Shown: piece by piece, positions 23,050 to 34,035 of the stretch
Layout of the letters: each line of letters opens with the position of its first letter
Numbering within the stretch: the stretch's first letter is position 1
Source of the DNA: Kitagawia praeruptora
Taxonomy: Eukaryota > Streptophyta > Magnoliopsida > Apiales > Apiaceae
DNA: 64,000 bases
Reading direction: 5' to 3'
Assembly (NCBI GenBank): GCA_037693485.1
Contig: CM075344.1
Span: forward strand, 20,544,501 to 20,608,500
Notes under the pieces: model-generated
What the model was told of the DNA's origin: nothing
The model's database searches: none
The model's input: only the letters and a program-made list of their open reading frames with translations
Translations under genes and position numbers: made by a program

Positions 23050-26000
23050 TTTGGGTCCTCAACTTTAGGACTGCTCCATATCAACTCATACATCGACAGG
23101 CTCATCTTGTAAGCCCTCAAACTCCAAACTAAACTAAAACCTTACCCTTACAAAATCTGTTAATTCGAAACATTTACTAATCTTAGGCCAATGCCTGATG
23201 TACAGAAAATCGGGTATGACCTTTTCGCATAACGGACTATGTCCTACGTAATCATTTCAAATACCAACACAAGCATTCATAACCAGTTCATCTCTATACT
23301 CCACTTATTCACAATTTTAATTAATCATACACCATGCTAATCCTGCCTTGACTTGCAGTAAGCATGTAAATAAATAAATTCATGATACCTTGGTTCCAAT
23401 CTGTCAACCAGACCTCATATCATCTATTCTCGATCGTGTCCTTGAAATCGCATACTACAATCAAACACATACGTCATTAGATACACGTCAAATATGATTC
23501 GATTAACAACTCAATTCTCACTCTTACAAAAACATTTCTATCCTCGATATTTACAATTTTGAAAATCAATAAACTTCATAACCTTGACTTTAACATAACC
23601 TACTACAAGAACAAAATCTTGATTAAATGGTTATAATATCAATTATGGGATTACGGGCCCAAATCTGTACCCCGGATTATGGGATGCCACAATATGCACT
23701 TAATTTTATATGTTTCTATTTTTGTTTACAAGTATCATCTTCCTTTGTTGTTCTTTTCAGCTATACCCATATTTTATCTATCGATGAATTTGTGTAGAAT
23801 TACGATGAATTGGATTTGCAAAGATGAAACTCTTGCTTTAGCCATTGAAAGAAAGGTATATTTATTTATAGGCATTTCTTTGATAGTGGTCTTGCATGGT
23901 ACTAGTATTATAACCTATTTAACTCAAATTTGTCAAATAAGAATACTTGAAGTTGCAATGAATTTAACGATGTAATTGTTTAGAACACCTCAGGTTGTTT
24001 GGTTTGTTGATTGCAAATGGTATGCCCTTTTTTCATATCTGTGTTACTTGATTATATACGTTTGTATATGTATTTCGATTGAATGTTGCAACAGGTACAC
24101 GACTAGGTGATTATCTAAGCTCTCAGGTTTTCTCTCCTTGTCAAGTTCCTCAATGGTAAAAAACATTTTAGACTACTCCAGGTCTATTTGATAGGTTCTT
24201 GGTATATATTATATTATTGTTAAGTTATTTGATAGGTTGTTGGTATTGTAGGTTTGTAGGTAATTTTTTATTGTCCGCCTCTCCATCCTGATTTTGACTC
24301 TGTGTTTTTTTATTCTTTTTTCTAGTGCGCTGATTCCATGATTCCAATATGTGACAACAAAAGTTTAAATTACGGACACCATCAATAATAATATGTATGT
24401 AATAGTTGGAGAAGTGGTATGGAAGTATATCATGTCGGGTGCTAATTGTAGTATGTAAACTTCTACTTTTTGATAAAAGGTCATTATATAAAATTTAAGA
24501 CAGTAATGAAAAGAACGAGGAAATAAAATAATAGATTTATCAAGTACACATGAAATTATTGTTTATCCTATGTACTAGTATTATGGAAGTTTGAGGTTTA
24601 GCCTGTGAATTTGCTATTGATATGCTACTCTAGCCAAATACAAGAGCTTTAATGGCAACCTACAGCTCTCTTTGGGTTTGTTTCTTATTAATGGAGCTTC
24701 ATCCTCAATGCCCTCGACAACTATGAGAGGGTTTGGATTGACACCAACTTTCCAGTAAAGAGGGACATGAAAATATTTACTTTGGATGCTTATGCAAATG
24801 GAGTACCAAAAGTATTGCATATGGAGTAATTAAGGTATTAGAACTTGTATATACGATCCTCAACCCGTATAACAGTAACTCTTAACTTCATTATGGATTA
24901 TTATTTTAGTTTGTTGAATATTTTAGCTAATTTTAAATTTCACTCGATCAAAGTATATTACTCAGTCTTTAGTTGATAATAGGTTTGTTTAAATATACTA
25001 CTCTATTTTGAAATGCTGGTGAAATATTAAGAAAAGATCGAACTCAGGATTATAGTAGTAAAAACTTTGGATCTCCTTTTATCAATTATATTAGTCATTA
25101 TATTATTAAGTAGTAGGTACAATTTAATCTCGAGTGCGTAATTTTTTTTTTTTTGAATAATCTTATGGCTTCTCTCATAATTGTTCAATTTTCTTCATTT
25201 TTAAATGTAACGGTCTTGTTTCTTTGATAAATTTATGTTGCATCTAAAACAATCAATTAAATCTACACTAATTATCATATGCATGATTGATCTCTCGACT
25301 TTCATGCATTGTGCGTACTATATGCCGTTACTGGTATTAATTCTTTTTCTGTATTTAAATCAAGTAAATAACTTGCACTTTTGTACTACTTGTGAAGTTT
25401 GCACGGTTGTGCAGTTAGTAGGAAGCCACTTGACTTCGATTGCTATGCATTGACTTATATCAATATCTATTTTGTGTGTATACATATAAGTATGTATAAT
25501 TTGTTTTATTATTTTTTATTGGCAAGTACACATGCTCACTTCTCATACATCACTGATTTCTTGTGGTGATTACTTGCTTGTAAAATATATTTTATATAAA
25601 TTTTTTAAAAAGCAATGTAGGTGGAGTTAAACTAGAAAAGATTAGACTACAATAAAATGTATTTTTATTCACAATTATGCAAAAAAAAATTGGTCTTGCT
25701 AAGCAGGTCTTAACTCCGTATTCGCTTTAATAGAGCTTGTACGGATTTGTTTTGGGCACATTCCAAAAGGTCTCATTCTAATTTAGTTAACTAGCAATTT
25801 GCCCCTCCTATGGACACCTGCTGAATTTGTCTCCTTTCTATGTGACCTGACTCCCACTTGATTTATAGTTCTTTTTGGGGCCACTCCAAAAGGTCTCATT
25901 CTAATTTAGTTAACTGGCTGTTTATTAACTAGCAATGTTTTTGGGGGACATTCCAAAAGGTCTCATTCTAATTTGGTTAACTGGTTGTTTATTAAGTAGC

Positions 26001-26333
26001 AATCTGCCCCTCCTATGGGACAACTCCTAATAATCTTCCCATTCACACATTATGCTCGACACGTGCTGAATGTGCCTCCTTTCCATGTGACCTGACTCGC
26101 CCTTGATCTATAGTGGAAATCGACCTGGCTCCCCCTAGTCCGATACTCTACAAAGTCCATCTGCTCCCCTTAATCTTAAGCCCAATCTGGGATAGCCCAT
26201 CCACCTCTTCGTGGATCCATTCTGGAGCCCATGTTAAGATCGTTATAAACCATTAGGACTAGCTTGCTCAGCCGCCTTAACTCTATTAGTAGAATATTGT
26301 CTGTTTTGGGTCCAAACACCACAAAATTATTTT

Positions 26334-27048
26334 GAGTTATTTGCAATTTGCACCCCTAAACTATTATTCAAAATCAATTCTGTACCAGGATTTTGAGATA
26401 AACAATCTGCACCCCTTAACTTTCAATCTTGATTGCAATGTGCACCCCTGACCATTTTCTTTGATTTTATGAAGGGTAAAATAGATATTTCAGTATAAAA
26501 TTTAAGTAATATAAATTTCAAATTTTCAAAATTATTTTTAAAATCGAAATCTTTTTTTAAAATTATAAAATAATAATTTTTAATATCCAAATCATATTAA
26601 TAATTAGAATTACATTTCTTATGACAAAATATTAATTCCAAAATTTATGTTTTACTAATATTAAATTTTAAATAAATTTAACATTAACTTGAATTATACA
26701 TTAAATTTAAATACAAAATTTTCTTTACAAATTTTTATTTGAAGTTGTTATCAATGTAGCAGGAAAATTATAATTTAATACAAATATTTATTATAAAAGA
26801 ATTTATTATTATAATTTTTTAAACTTATTTGAAATTCTAAATATAAATGTCATTGAAAGTTGATACGAAAGTTCCGATTTTACCCCTCATTTATTTTTAC
26901 AATAAAGGTTAATAATAATAAAAAATTATTAAAGGGGTGCACATTGCAATCAACATTGAAAGTTAAGGGGTGCAGATTGTTTATCTTAAAATCCTGGTAC
27001 AAAATTGATTTTGAACAATAATTTGAGGGTGCAAATGGCAAATAACTC
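26334..27048. mobile_element. Mutator-like non-autonomous element, 715 bp
   Basis: The left end GAGTTATTTGCAATTTGCAC and the right end TGCAAATGGCAAATAACTC form inverted repeats that continue inwards with matching tracts (CTGCACCCCTTAACTTTCAA against TTGAAAGTTAAGGGGTGCAG), so the inverted arms exceed 100 bp. AATTATTTT is duplicated on both sides (26325-26333 and 27049-27057); other unit copies have it once. Nine-base duplications are the hallmark of Mutator-like elements. The body is AT-rich and non-coding. Confidence 0.88.
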
Positions 27049-27544
27049 AATTATTTTTGGTCATATTCAAAAGAACAAATTGTAATGTAATTAATTGACT
27101 GCTTATTAACCACAAATGTGGGACAACTCCTAACAAAAAAACAGTATGTCATATAAAAACCATATAGAAAGCAATACATTTATAACAAAGCAAATAGACC
27201 AATGAATATGGATGTTGGGCTGATTTCACCCTAGTTACTTAGTCGTTCATCAAAAATATTTAATTATTTTTTATTAAAAAATTATTGTCTATTATTTGAG
27301 TTTCAAAGTAGCATTTTAAATTATTTGGTCTTTTTCAATCAAATAAACATGTTGTAAGTAAGGAAAAACATTGTTACCATAAAAACTGAACAAAAATTGA
27401 TAAAAAAAATTGTAGATAGAATATTTATTTATAATGTTTTATTTTTGGGAGAATAAATGATTATTTGTTTATTTAACACCATTTTGTTGATCTAATATCA
27501 TAATTTAAGGGGCTCAGTTTTATTCGGAGGCCATTAATTTACTA

Positions 27545-27850
27545 CTCCCTCCCTAGCTTACAAAATTCTGGTACAATTTTGAAATAAAAATTATTTCTAT
27601 TAGTTGTCCATTTCAGTTTTTAATATAATTTTTAAATAAATATTCAAAATTACTTTTTAATTTCATATTTCTGAAATCAACTCTATTTAAGATATATCCA
27701 ATTTACGTTTACAAGATTAACTCTATTCCACATATTTAAATCAATTAATGCATTAAAAATTACATGTAAATGAAAGGTTTCTATTAACAATAAATTTTTA
27801 TAATATGCCTAATTTTTTGAAAGTGGATTAGTATATTGAAATGGAGGGAA
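27545..27850. mobile_element. Stowaway-like MITE in tandem unit (third copy region)
   Basis: Same element, ends and TA duplication as at 5650-5955. Confidence 0.7.
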
Positions 27851-27885
27851 TATACTTTTATCATACATTACATTAAAATGATCTA

Positions 27886-28752
27886 TGACAGTGGTTCTTC
27901 GCCGGATAAGTCGCCGGAGTGTGGTGGTTGTGATGAATTGGGGGCTGAGATTGAGAGGGTTCTTGGTGGTGGCTCGTAGCTCTTCGCTTCCATCCCCCTC
28001 AATTTGTCTACGTACCTCTATATTTATAGAGGATCAAGCCCACGTAGTTCTTGGAGAGCAAGAAACCCAATTGGGCTTGGATTGACGAACTAGCTTCCGG
28101 AATGTTCTACTATGAGGCCTAACCACAAAAGGCCCAAGGCTCATCCAAGATCTCAAGACTTCACAGATAAGGAAACTTCCCCCGTCGAGGACTAGTCCTA
28201 TCTGCTACAAGCTATTTCTTGATTTCAAGGATGCAGGTATAGCCATGGTTTACCCCAAGTGCAGAACGCATCCCTGTCCCCCGAATGAGAAGCACCCACC
28301 AGATAGCAGGACAGGTGATCCAGAGCTTTTGGGTGCAAAGTGCAGGATTACTCCAAAGTTCCCCAATGAGAGCGCGCCCATTGGCTACAGGAACAGAGCT
28401 CCCAAAGCACACACCAGAAAGTTCCCATCTTTTCACCTTAGGGCGCGCCCTTTGTGTCTAAGATGGGTCCTTATATCCAGGCATACCCCTGGAAGCCTTC
28501 TGCGACGGACATCCCCCTCCTGAGATACGACAGGAGGGAATTCTTCAATAATCTTTGTAAAACCTGTTAATAATTGTCTTCATTCTGTCTTTATGCTTCT
28601 CAGGGCGCGCCCTCCACGTATGGGGGGTGAGGGCGCGTCCTCCTTCTGCAAATCTTTATCAAAACCCTAATTTATCCCGAAAATCCCCAAATTGAACCCG
28701 TATCTGACCCGAATCCATTTTAGAATACCCGAACAGAATTTTGGGCATAACA
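27886..28752 (-). repeat. 3' LTR of Tat-like element, end-truncated
   Basis: Matches 35807-36673 base for base except six substitutions. In the 5' LTR the sequence goes on for another 60 bp (35747-35806) to a proper TGTT end. Here it is replaced by tandem-unit sequence exactly at GATCTA, which both sequences share. It contains two exact GGGCGCGCCC motifs and related variants. Confidence 0.9.
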
Positions 28753-28768
28753 ACTACCCCCCAATTCC
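28753..28768 (-). promoter_or_regulatory. Polypurine tract
   Basis: On the minus strand GGAATTGGGGGGTAGT lies directly before the 3' LTR start TGTTATGCCC. This is the position and composition expected of the plus-strand primer of an LTR retrotransposon. Confidence 0.85.
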
Positions 28769-29103
28769 ATGTAAAATCAAAGATGAAGCATGGAATTTCA
28801 ATATTAAACAACACCAAAATTTCTTTGTAGCTTTTCTTCTCAAGGGCGCGTCCTCGTTCTTCTCATCTTCAAGATTCTACGCAGAGGGCGCGTCCTTCAA
28901 TTCTTCATTCCATAATTTTTTCTCCTTGACAATTCTAGTTTTGATTTCTTCGTAGAGGAATAACACAAATGCACCACATCTCTAAGCTTACATGAGCTAA
29001 CTCGGCGTAAGAAACAAGAGATATTATGCACAAGTGTAAACCTTTCACCGGGCTCGCCCTAAAGCTAAATATATATATATATTTTTACAGAGGGCGTGTC
29101 TTA

Positions 29104-29813
29104 TGATATTAAGGCGTACGGACCCCTTCAGCTGTCATCCACATACACTTCCATGGTCTTCTCAAGTTCAATCTGCATTAATCAAGCCAAAGGGCATTCC
29201 AATGTAGCGGTATAATCCTCTATCTATGATGAAAGAAGTGTGCTCGCGTACATGGAAATCTGATTATAACCCGAATGAGCGTTCATGAAACTCAAGAGAA
29301 CAGGCCATGCTGTTATATCAACCAACTGATCAATCTGAGGAAGAGGAAATCTATCCTTAAGGCAAGCCTTGTTCAAATCTGTGAAATCTACACAAGTCTT
29401 CCATTTCTCATTTAACGAAAACCGAGTTGGCTGACCACTTTGGTAGTAAGACTCTTTAATCAAGCCAACGCTTAATATTCTGTCTACCTCTTCCTTCAAC
29501 GCTATAGCTCTCTCTACTTAGAATTCAACTAAGAACCGATCTTCATAATTTTACTTGAACCTCTAACATCCACCAAAATTGAGATTGTATCTTCTGTCGA
29601 ATCTGTCTTTTCCACCGATCGAGGCATTCTTGGATCAATATCAAAATCAAGATTTTGAGGGTCTTCAATCATAGCACCATCCTTGGAGGGCACATCCTCT
29701 TTGAGAGGGAAGTCTTCCTCGATAAGGGCATTCACCAAGCCTTCCAATAACATTCTTCTTTCCTTGATCTTTTCACCTTTAATGCTGAGGGCGCGCCCTC
29801 TGGGTGGACGCAT
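29104..29813 (-). pseudogene. Reverse transcriptase remnant of Tat-like element
   Basis: The minus strand first shows a linker frame (29813-29529) with DFDIDPRMP and a GRALSIKGEK stretch that is coded by an embedded palindrome. RT follows from 29499: KTCVDFTDLNKAC, KDRFPLPQIDQLVD, then SGYNQISM, the fingers and palm motifs of Ty3/gypsy RT. Near 29240 the frame shifts; the continuation reads TSFIIDRGLYRYIGMPFGL. A second break lies after LINAD, and a third frame ends with MEVYVDD (YVDD at 29134-29145), the catalytic motif. Sequence after the second aspartate departs from the family and ends within a few codons. RNase H and integrase are therefore absent. At least two frameshifts make it non-functional. 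Confidence 0.85.
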
Positions 29814-29894
29814 TCCTCATCCTCTGATTCTTGAATAAAATAGTGAGCATGAATTCATCCCTTGATGTTGTTCATGATTCCTCCAGAACTTATT

Positions 29895-30588
29895 TCATTG
29901 AGGGCGCGCCCTCCATCCCTTTATTCTCCTGAAACCTTTAATTGCCTTGTGGTAGCACTCCCTTGAATCATGTTGCGATTCCCGAACAGTGCCTACATTA
30001 TTTGGTGTAGGAAATTTCATAGTAAGATGAAAAAAATGGAAGTCACTTCCTTCATTTCTTTCGATAAGGGGCGCCCTACTAGGGCATTTGTGAGCCGACT
30101 CCTGATCCAAAACCATGAATTCCATCATCCGAGTTACTGAGAGAGAAGCTTCTTCAAGAGTTACTGATAACCTGATTGCACCGATCACTTTCACAGCTTC
30201 TCCTGAAAAATCATAAATCCATGCATTGTTTGGTGCCATGTCCTTGTCTAGGAATCCAAACTTCTTGTAAATGTCGTAATACAGAATATTCACCGAACTT
30301 CCATTATATACAAAAACCCGACGCACGTTCTTAGAGCCAATCCATAACCAAGGCATTATTATGAGGGTGGTGCACCCATCTAGCTTCATCTTCAGTTAAA
30401 GTGATATCCGCACATTCTCCCTTGAACAATCTGGGCGGCCTTAACCCCAAGCTATTCACATCGGTGAGAGGTATATCTTGCCTCTCAAGCATATCTCTCC
30501 AAAGCATTTTTATTATCACCCCCAAATGTTGTCTTCCAAAGATAGTGTAGATACTTCCCTCTTTAGCAGACTTCTTCTCTTCAGGCAT
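29895..30588 (-). pseudogene. Gag-pol linker and aspartic protease remnant
   Basis: A frame at 30588-30331 carries SIYTIFGRQHLG and LTEDEARWVHHPHNNALV, the conserved linker just before the protease in Tat elements. After a frameshift near 30360, the frame 30389-29895 carries VRRVFVYNGSSVNILYY. Plant Tat proteases have a D-T/G-G-S-S-V-N-I-L core, so the catalytic aspartate is replaced by tyrosine. Further on, MVLDQESAH and HLTMKFPTPNNVGTVR are family-typical. The stretch between them (CPSRAPLIERNEG) replaces the usual A-I-L-G-R-P-x-L, and its DNA contains a GGGGCGCCCT piece, a variant of the embedded palindrome. Confidence 0.78.
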
Positions 30589-31478
30589 TACGGCCGCATG
30601 TCTTCATTACGGAAGGCGCGCCCTCCGTTCTTCTCAGGATTCTCCTTATGCTTCTTGACTTCTCTGACAGTCCAATCGGTCAAGTATCCTTCCTTGATCA
30701 GATCATCAATTTTATCCTTCAGCTGACGACATTCATGAGTATTGTGACTTATAGTACTCACAGTGCTTTTTCTTATCCTTGTTTTTCCAGGCAGATAGAG
30801 GAACCGGCTTCTTAAAAAGCCCTTCATTCTTGTTCACCTCAAATATGTGTTCAATCGAAGTCGCCAACGGAGTGTAATTATTTATCCTTCGATCATAAGA
30901 ATACATATCTGGAGTTCCCCATTCTCTTCCAACACTAGTTGCATTCACTCCGTTAGTGCCGATTCTGGTACGATATACAAGACTTGTAATCTTCCCCTTA
31001 GCGTTCCCTGAGCTTCTGTGTTCCGATTTTCTGCCAAGGATTGCTCCACTATCTTAAAAGATTCAGCCTGTGCAAAAACATCAACCAACATAGCTGAATC
31101 CCTTTCTTGAAGACGCTTCCAGAAATCCGTCTCTACTTGCAAACCAGCTATCAAGAAACTCTTAAGTGTCTTATCGGTTGTTCCTCTAACCAAAGCGGAT
31201 TCTGTATTGAATCTTTTGAAGTAAGATTGAAGACTTTCTCCTTCTTTCTGCTTGATGTTGGCCAGAGTTGTAACGGGAGGAGCATACTTCAGTGTTGCTT
31301 GGAACTTGGCTAAGAACAAAGTCCTCATCATCTCCCAATAGGTAATTACTCCAGATCCAAGCTTTTGAAACCATTGCAAAGCATTCTTACTGAAAGTGGT
31401 TGCCAGCAGACGACATCTATCCAAGTCAGTTACTTGGTAAACATCCATTTCAATGTTAAAACATCCTAAAAATTCCAC
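30588..31478 (-). pseudogene. gag remnant of Tat-like element
   Basis: The frame 31478-30945 (177 codons) matches the retrotransposon gag core: DRCRLLATTFSKNALQWF, then KFQATLKYAPPVTTLANIKQ and GESLQSYFKRFNTE. The next frame (30948-30733) has KKHCEYYKSQYS, and after a frameshift near 30745 the reading continues at SHNTHECRQLKDKIDDLI, so the CEYHKS...HNTEECRQLK signature is split. Gag forms the particle in which the RNA is packaged. An ATG at 31478 opens the frame, but related proteins start further upstream, and the upstream low-complexity frames (31824-32271) are probably the rest of the N-terminus, out of frame. Confidence 0.8.
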
Positions 31479-31549
31479 AGGGTCTGCATTTTCATGAAAA
31501 TCTTCAGATCATTAGTCATAGCCCTATACCCAGTTGGGAGCTGTGTCTC

Positions 31550-32280
31550 TCTTACTTATGCTGAAAATGGAGAAGGAGTTTGTGTCGTAGCAGATATCCT
31601 TCTTCCATCCAAGTGAGAAAGAAGCCTCTTCAAGTCGACGACACTAGAAATGCCCATACCTGGAATATTTTGAACATTTGGTGGCACAGTTGTTTGAGTA
31701 CCCCCCAAGGGTGGAGGTTGAGCTGTCGTCTGAGCATTTCCTGGAACTCCGACATGAAGTTGTGTGAGGATTACCTCTTGAGTCTGAGTTTGTTCCTTTT
31801 GACCTTGAGCTTGTGGATTTTCTTCAATCTGTGGATTCCCCTGAGGTCATGGATTCCCTTGAGACTGTAGATTCCCTTGAGAGCCTCTCTGATACTGTTC
31901 CCCTAAGTGAGGGCGCGTCCTCGACCTGGCTCACTAGAGGTGCTTGAGGGAATCTGATGGATACGAGGTGACCTACCACCAGAGGGCGCGCCCTAATTAC
32001 GCGGTCGCCCATTTCCTCGATACAACTCCATTCTTCTATCACTGTCATAACGGTTTCCTCTTCTTCCAGTATTATCATGATGAGGAGCTTGTTCAAGTCC
32101 AAGGGGCCACGACCTGTTGTTAACAGGGGGCGCGCACTGTGGATCACCATCTTGAGGGAGGGCTCGCTCATGTCCAAGGGGCCTCGACCTGTAATCAGGG
32201 GGCGCGCGCTGTGGATTACGGGGCCTCAATTCCAAGTGCTTCTCTTTCTTCTGATGCTCAAGGAGTACCATCCTTAGATC
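31550..32280 (-). pseudogene. Probable gag N-terminal low-complexity region, frame-broken
   Basis: Minus-strand frames at 32271-31993 and 32177-31824 are proline/arginine-rich (PQRAPPDYRSRPLGHERALP and similar) and overlap in different frames. The DNA holds two tandem versions of TCCAAGGGGCC-ACGACCTGT with GGGGGCGCGC. It could be the gag N-terminal spacer or non-coding leader that happens to stay open because of its high GC. No family domain is seen. Confidence 0.4.
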
Positions 32281-34035
32281 ATCATCCCTAAGAGTTTCTT
32301 CAAGCTTGCAAAGTCTCTCTTATCCCTAGACATTCTCTCTTCATCCCGCTGGATTTCACTAGTGGGCGCCCAGAACGATGAGGATGAGGGCGCGCTCTCT
32401 CTTGAACATCTGACATACAATTGAAACCTCCGTTCTTGCACTTCTTCGCCTATTTGATCTTCATCTCTTCAAAAACTTTCTTCAACTTGAAGTGCTTTCC
32501 CTGTTCACTGATGATTTTGTGGGATGCTCCAAGATTTTCTCCTACTTTCACTTGTTGAACATAAGCTTCATGGTAGGCTTGGTTACCCCCAAGCTGAGGG
32601 TGCGCCCTCTAAGAAGTGAATTGATGACTTCAGAGTTTGGGAAGCTGCAACAATCAAACCTAAGAAAACCGCACAAGGGCTTCAAAAGGCTGTGGAGATG
32701 AAGGGCGCGCCTTCAAAAGAGGGATGGCTTGCAGGCTTACAAGGAAAAGTTCCGCATCACATCTTCTACCTGAGGGCGCGTCCTCTATTGTACGAGAACT
32801 ATTCAAACTCACCCTTCAGGGCGCGCCCTACATGTATAATCTTGCATCCTCGAAAAAGTTGAAAATTTCACTGAACTAATTCTAGGAAAAGTTTACATAA
32901 AGTGTACATGGACTACCCCCCTAGACTAGGAGGTAATTAATTTACCTTGTAGTCTACTATTCAGGCATTGCTCTACTTCAATCAACTTCTGGTAGAATAA
33001 GTGCATTCTCCAGTCACGGGCTACTTCAAATCTCATCCCATGAAGGGGCATCTCAAAATGAGGCATCTTATGAATAACATCTCTCGAAGAGGCATCTCAC
33101 TAGGAGGCATCCAATAAAGGGCATCTCACGAAGAGGCATCTCTCAAGGAGGCATCCTATGAAAGGCATCTCACGAAGAGGCATTCCCGTGGGGGTATTCC
33201 GCTGTTCACACAAATTGTCATGAAATACATGTATACGTAGGGCTAGGGAGGTGCATCAATACTACCCCCCAGCATCAGAATATCATTCCTTAAAGAAGCG
33301 TCTCTTAAAGAGTGGAATTTTAAGAGAGAGCCGTTAGAGTTGGACGAGGGCAATGACAGTCTTTTCTAGTCCGGATGAATGTCATTCTTGGGTAGAGGGG
33401 CTCACTTACGACCTTGGGGCCTCAACCTGATGATCAGGGGGCACACACTATGGTTCGTGGGGCCGCAACTCAACAGCTTCTTTCCTTATGGAGTCTAAGC
33501 AGTAAAATATCCTTGTAGATATTGGAGTCCGCTTGAGAATTTGCATCTTTCTTTGAGGGCGCGCCCTAACCAGAAAGGTCCTCTGATAAAAAAGTTCCTT
33601 GAGGGTACGTCCTATATTGGAGGATTTTCCTGAAGTCGTGCATTTCATTGAAGCAGAGTCCTGATGTAGAGCATCGCCCTGGGGTTGAGAATTCTCACCC
33701 TATCTTAAAACAGTTGCACTATGAGAAATCAAGGGAACAGTTGTAGGGCCCCTCTCTCTAGAGGGCGCGTCATTTGAAACATGTCGAGGACTATTCCTCA
33801 CCTGGTGATTAGGCCAAACAATGTCATTCCTACATCCTTAGCTTCATTATCTTCCAACGAAACCTCAAGGAAGGGTTCACTCATATCCAAGGGGCCTCGA
33901 CCTGTAATCAGGGGGCACGCGCTGTGGATCATCATCCCGAGGAAGGGCTCGCTCATGTCCAAGGGGCCTCGACCTATAATCAGGGGGCACGCGCTGTGGA
34001 TCACGGGGCCTCGATTCCAAGTGTTCCCCTTTTTT
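32085..34035. repeat. Duplicated 170-bp blocks in retroelement leader
   Basis: The blocks at about 32085-32260 and 33870-34035 share GGCTCGCTCATGTCCAAGG, GGCCTCGACCTGTAATCAGG and GGGCGCGCGCTGTGGAT or GGGCACGCGCTGTGGAT. Each block itself contains two tandem versions of about 75 bp. A more diverged single version lies at about 33415-33475. Confidence 0.7.
33045..33190. repeat. Minisatellite of GAGGCATCTCACGAA-type units
   Basis: About nine imperfect units of 15-18 bp, each containing GGCATCTC, GGCATCTT or GGCATCC, alternately followed by ACGAAG, TCAAGG or AATAAAG. Confidence 0.75.

Larger units (their letters stand above)
18193..23691 (-). mobile_element. 5.5 kb LTR-type element with 37-bp perfect terminal inverted repeats (TE-B)
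   Basis: Begins TGTGGCATCCCATAATCCGG and ends with the exact inverse; the inverted ends are 37 bp each (18193-18229 and 23655-23691). ATATG stands directly on both sides (18188-18192 and 23692-23696), and copy 1 has a single ATATG there, so it is a clean insertion with a 5-bp duplication. TG...CA ends and a 5-bp duplication fit LTR retrotransposon integration. On the minus strand a pol C-terminus (about 23049-22960) is followed by a purine-rich AAGCGGGGAAGA and then a TATAACGCC start. This suggests that 22958-18193 is one very long LTR (about 4.8 kb) and that the segment from 23691 to the pol remnant is a shrunken internal region. No 5' LTR with the same start is present, so the structure is abnormal. 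Alternatives are a solo LTR of a related element or a non-autonomous derivative. Confidence 0.65.
23692..27885. repeat. Tandem unit part (unit about 2549-5990)
   Basis: Resumes with the duplicated ATATG and runs collinear with copy 1 to CATTAAAATGATCTA. It contains the exon-like segments (ORF 23784-23975), the 3484-type block (24614-24820), a poly-T tract, internal repeats (25755-26330 and 27056-27140) and the unit MITE (27545-27850). It is interrupted by a Mutator-like MITE at 26334-27048. The copy ends exactly at GATCTA, where the Tat-like element's truncated LTR begins. Confidence 0.9.

Noticed and set aside
28441..28450. GGCGCGCC as a cloning-vector or AscI linker artefact
   Set aside because: Many degenerate variants, presence inside coding regions and in both LTRs, and the absence of vector sequence argue for a natural origin.
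27886..28752. True LTR start at 27886 (TGACAGTGG)
   Set aside because: The partner LTR extends another 60 bp to TGTTGACGG, next to a proper primer-binding-like site, so 27886 is a truncation point.
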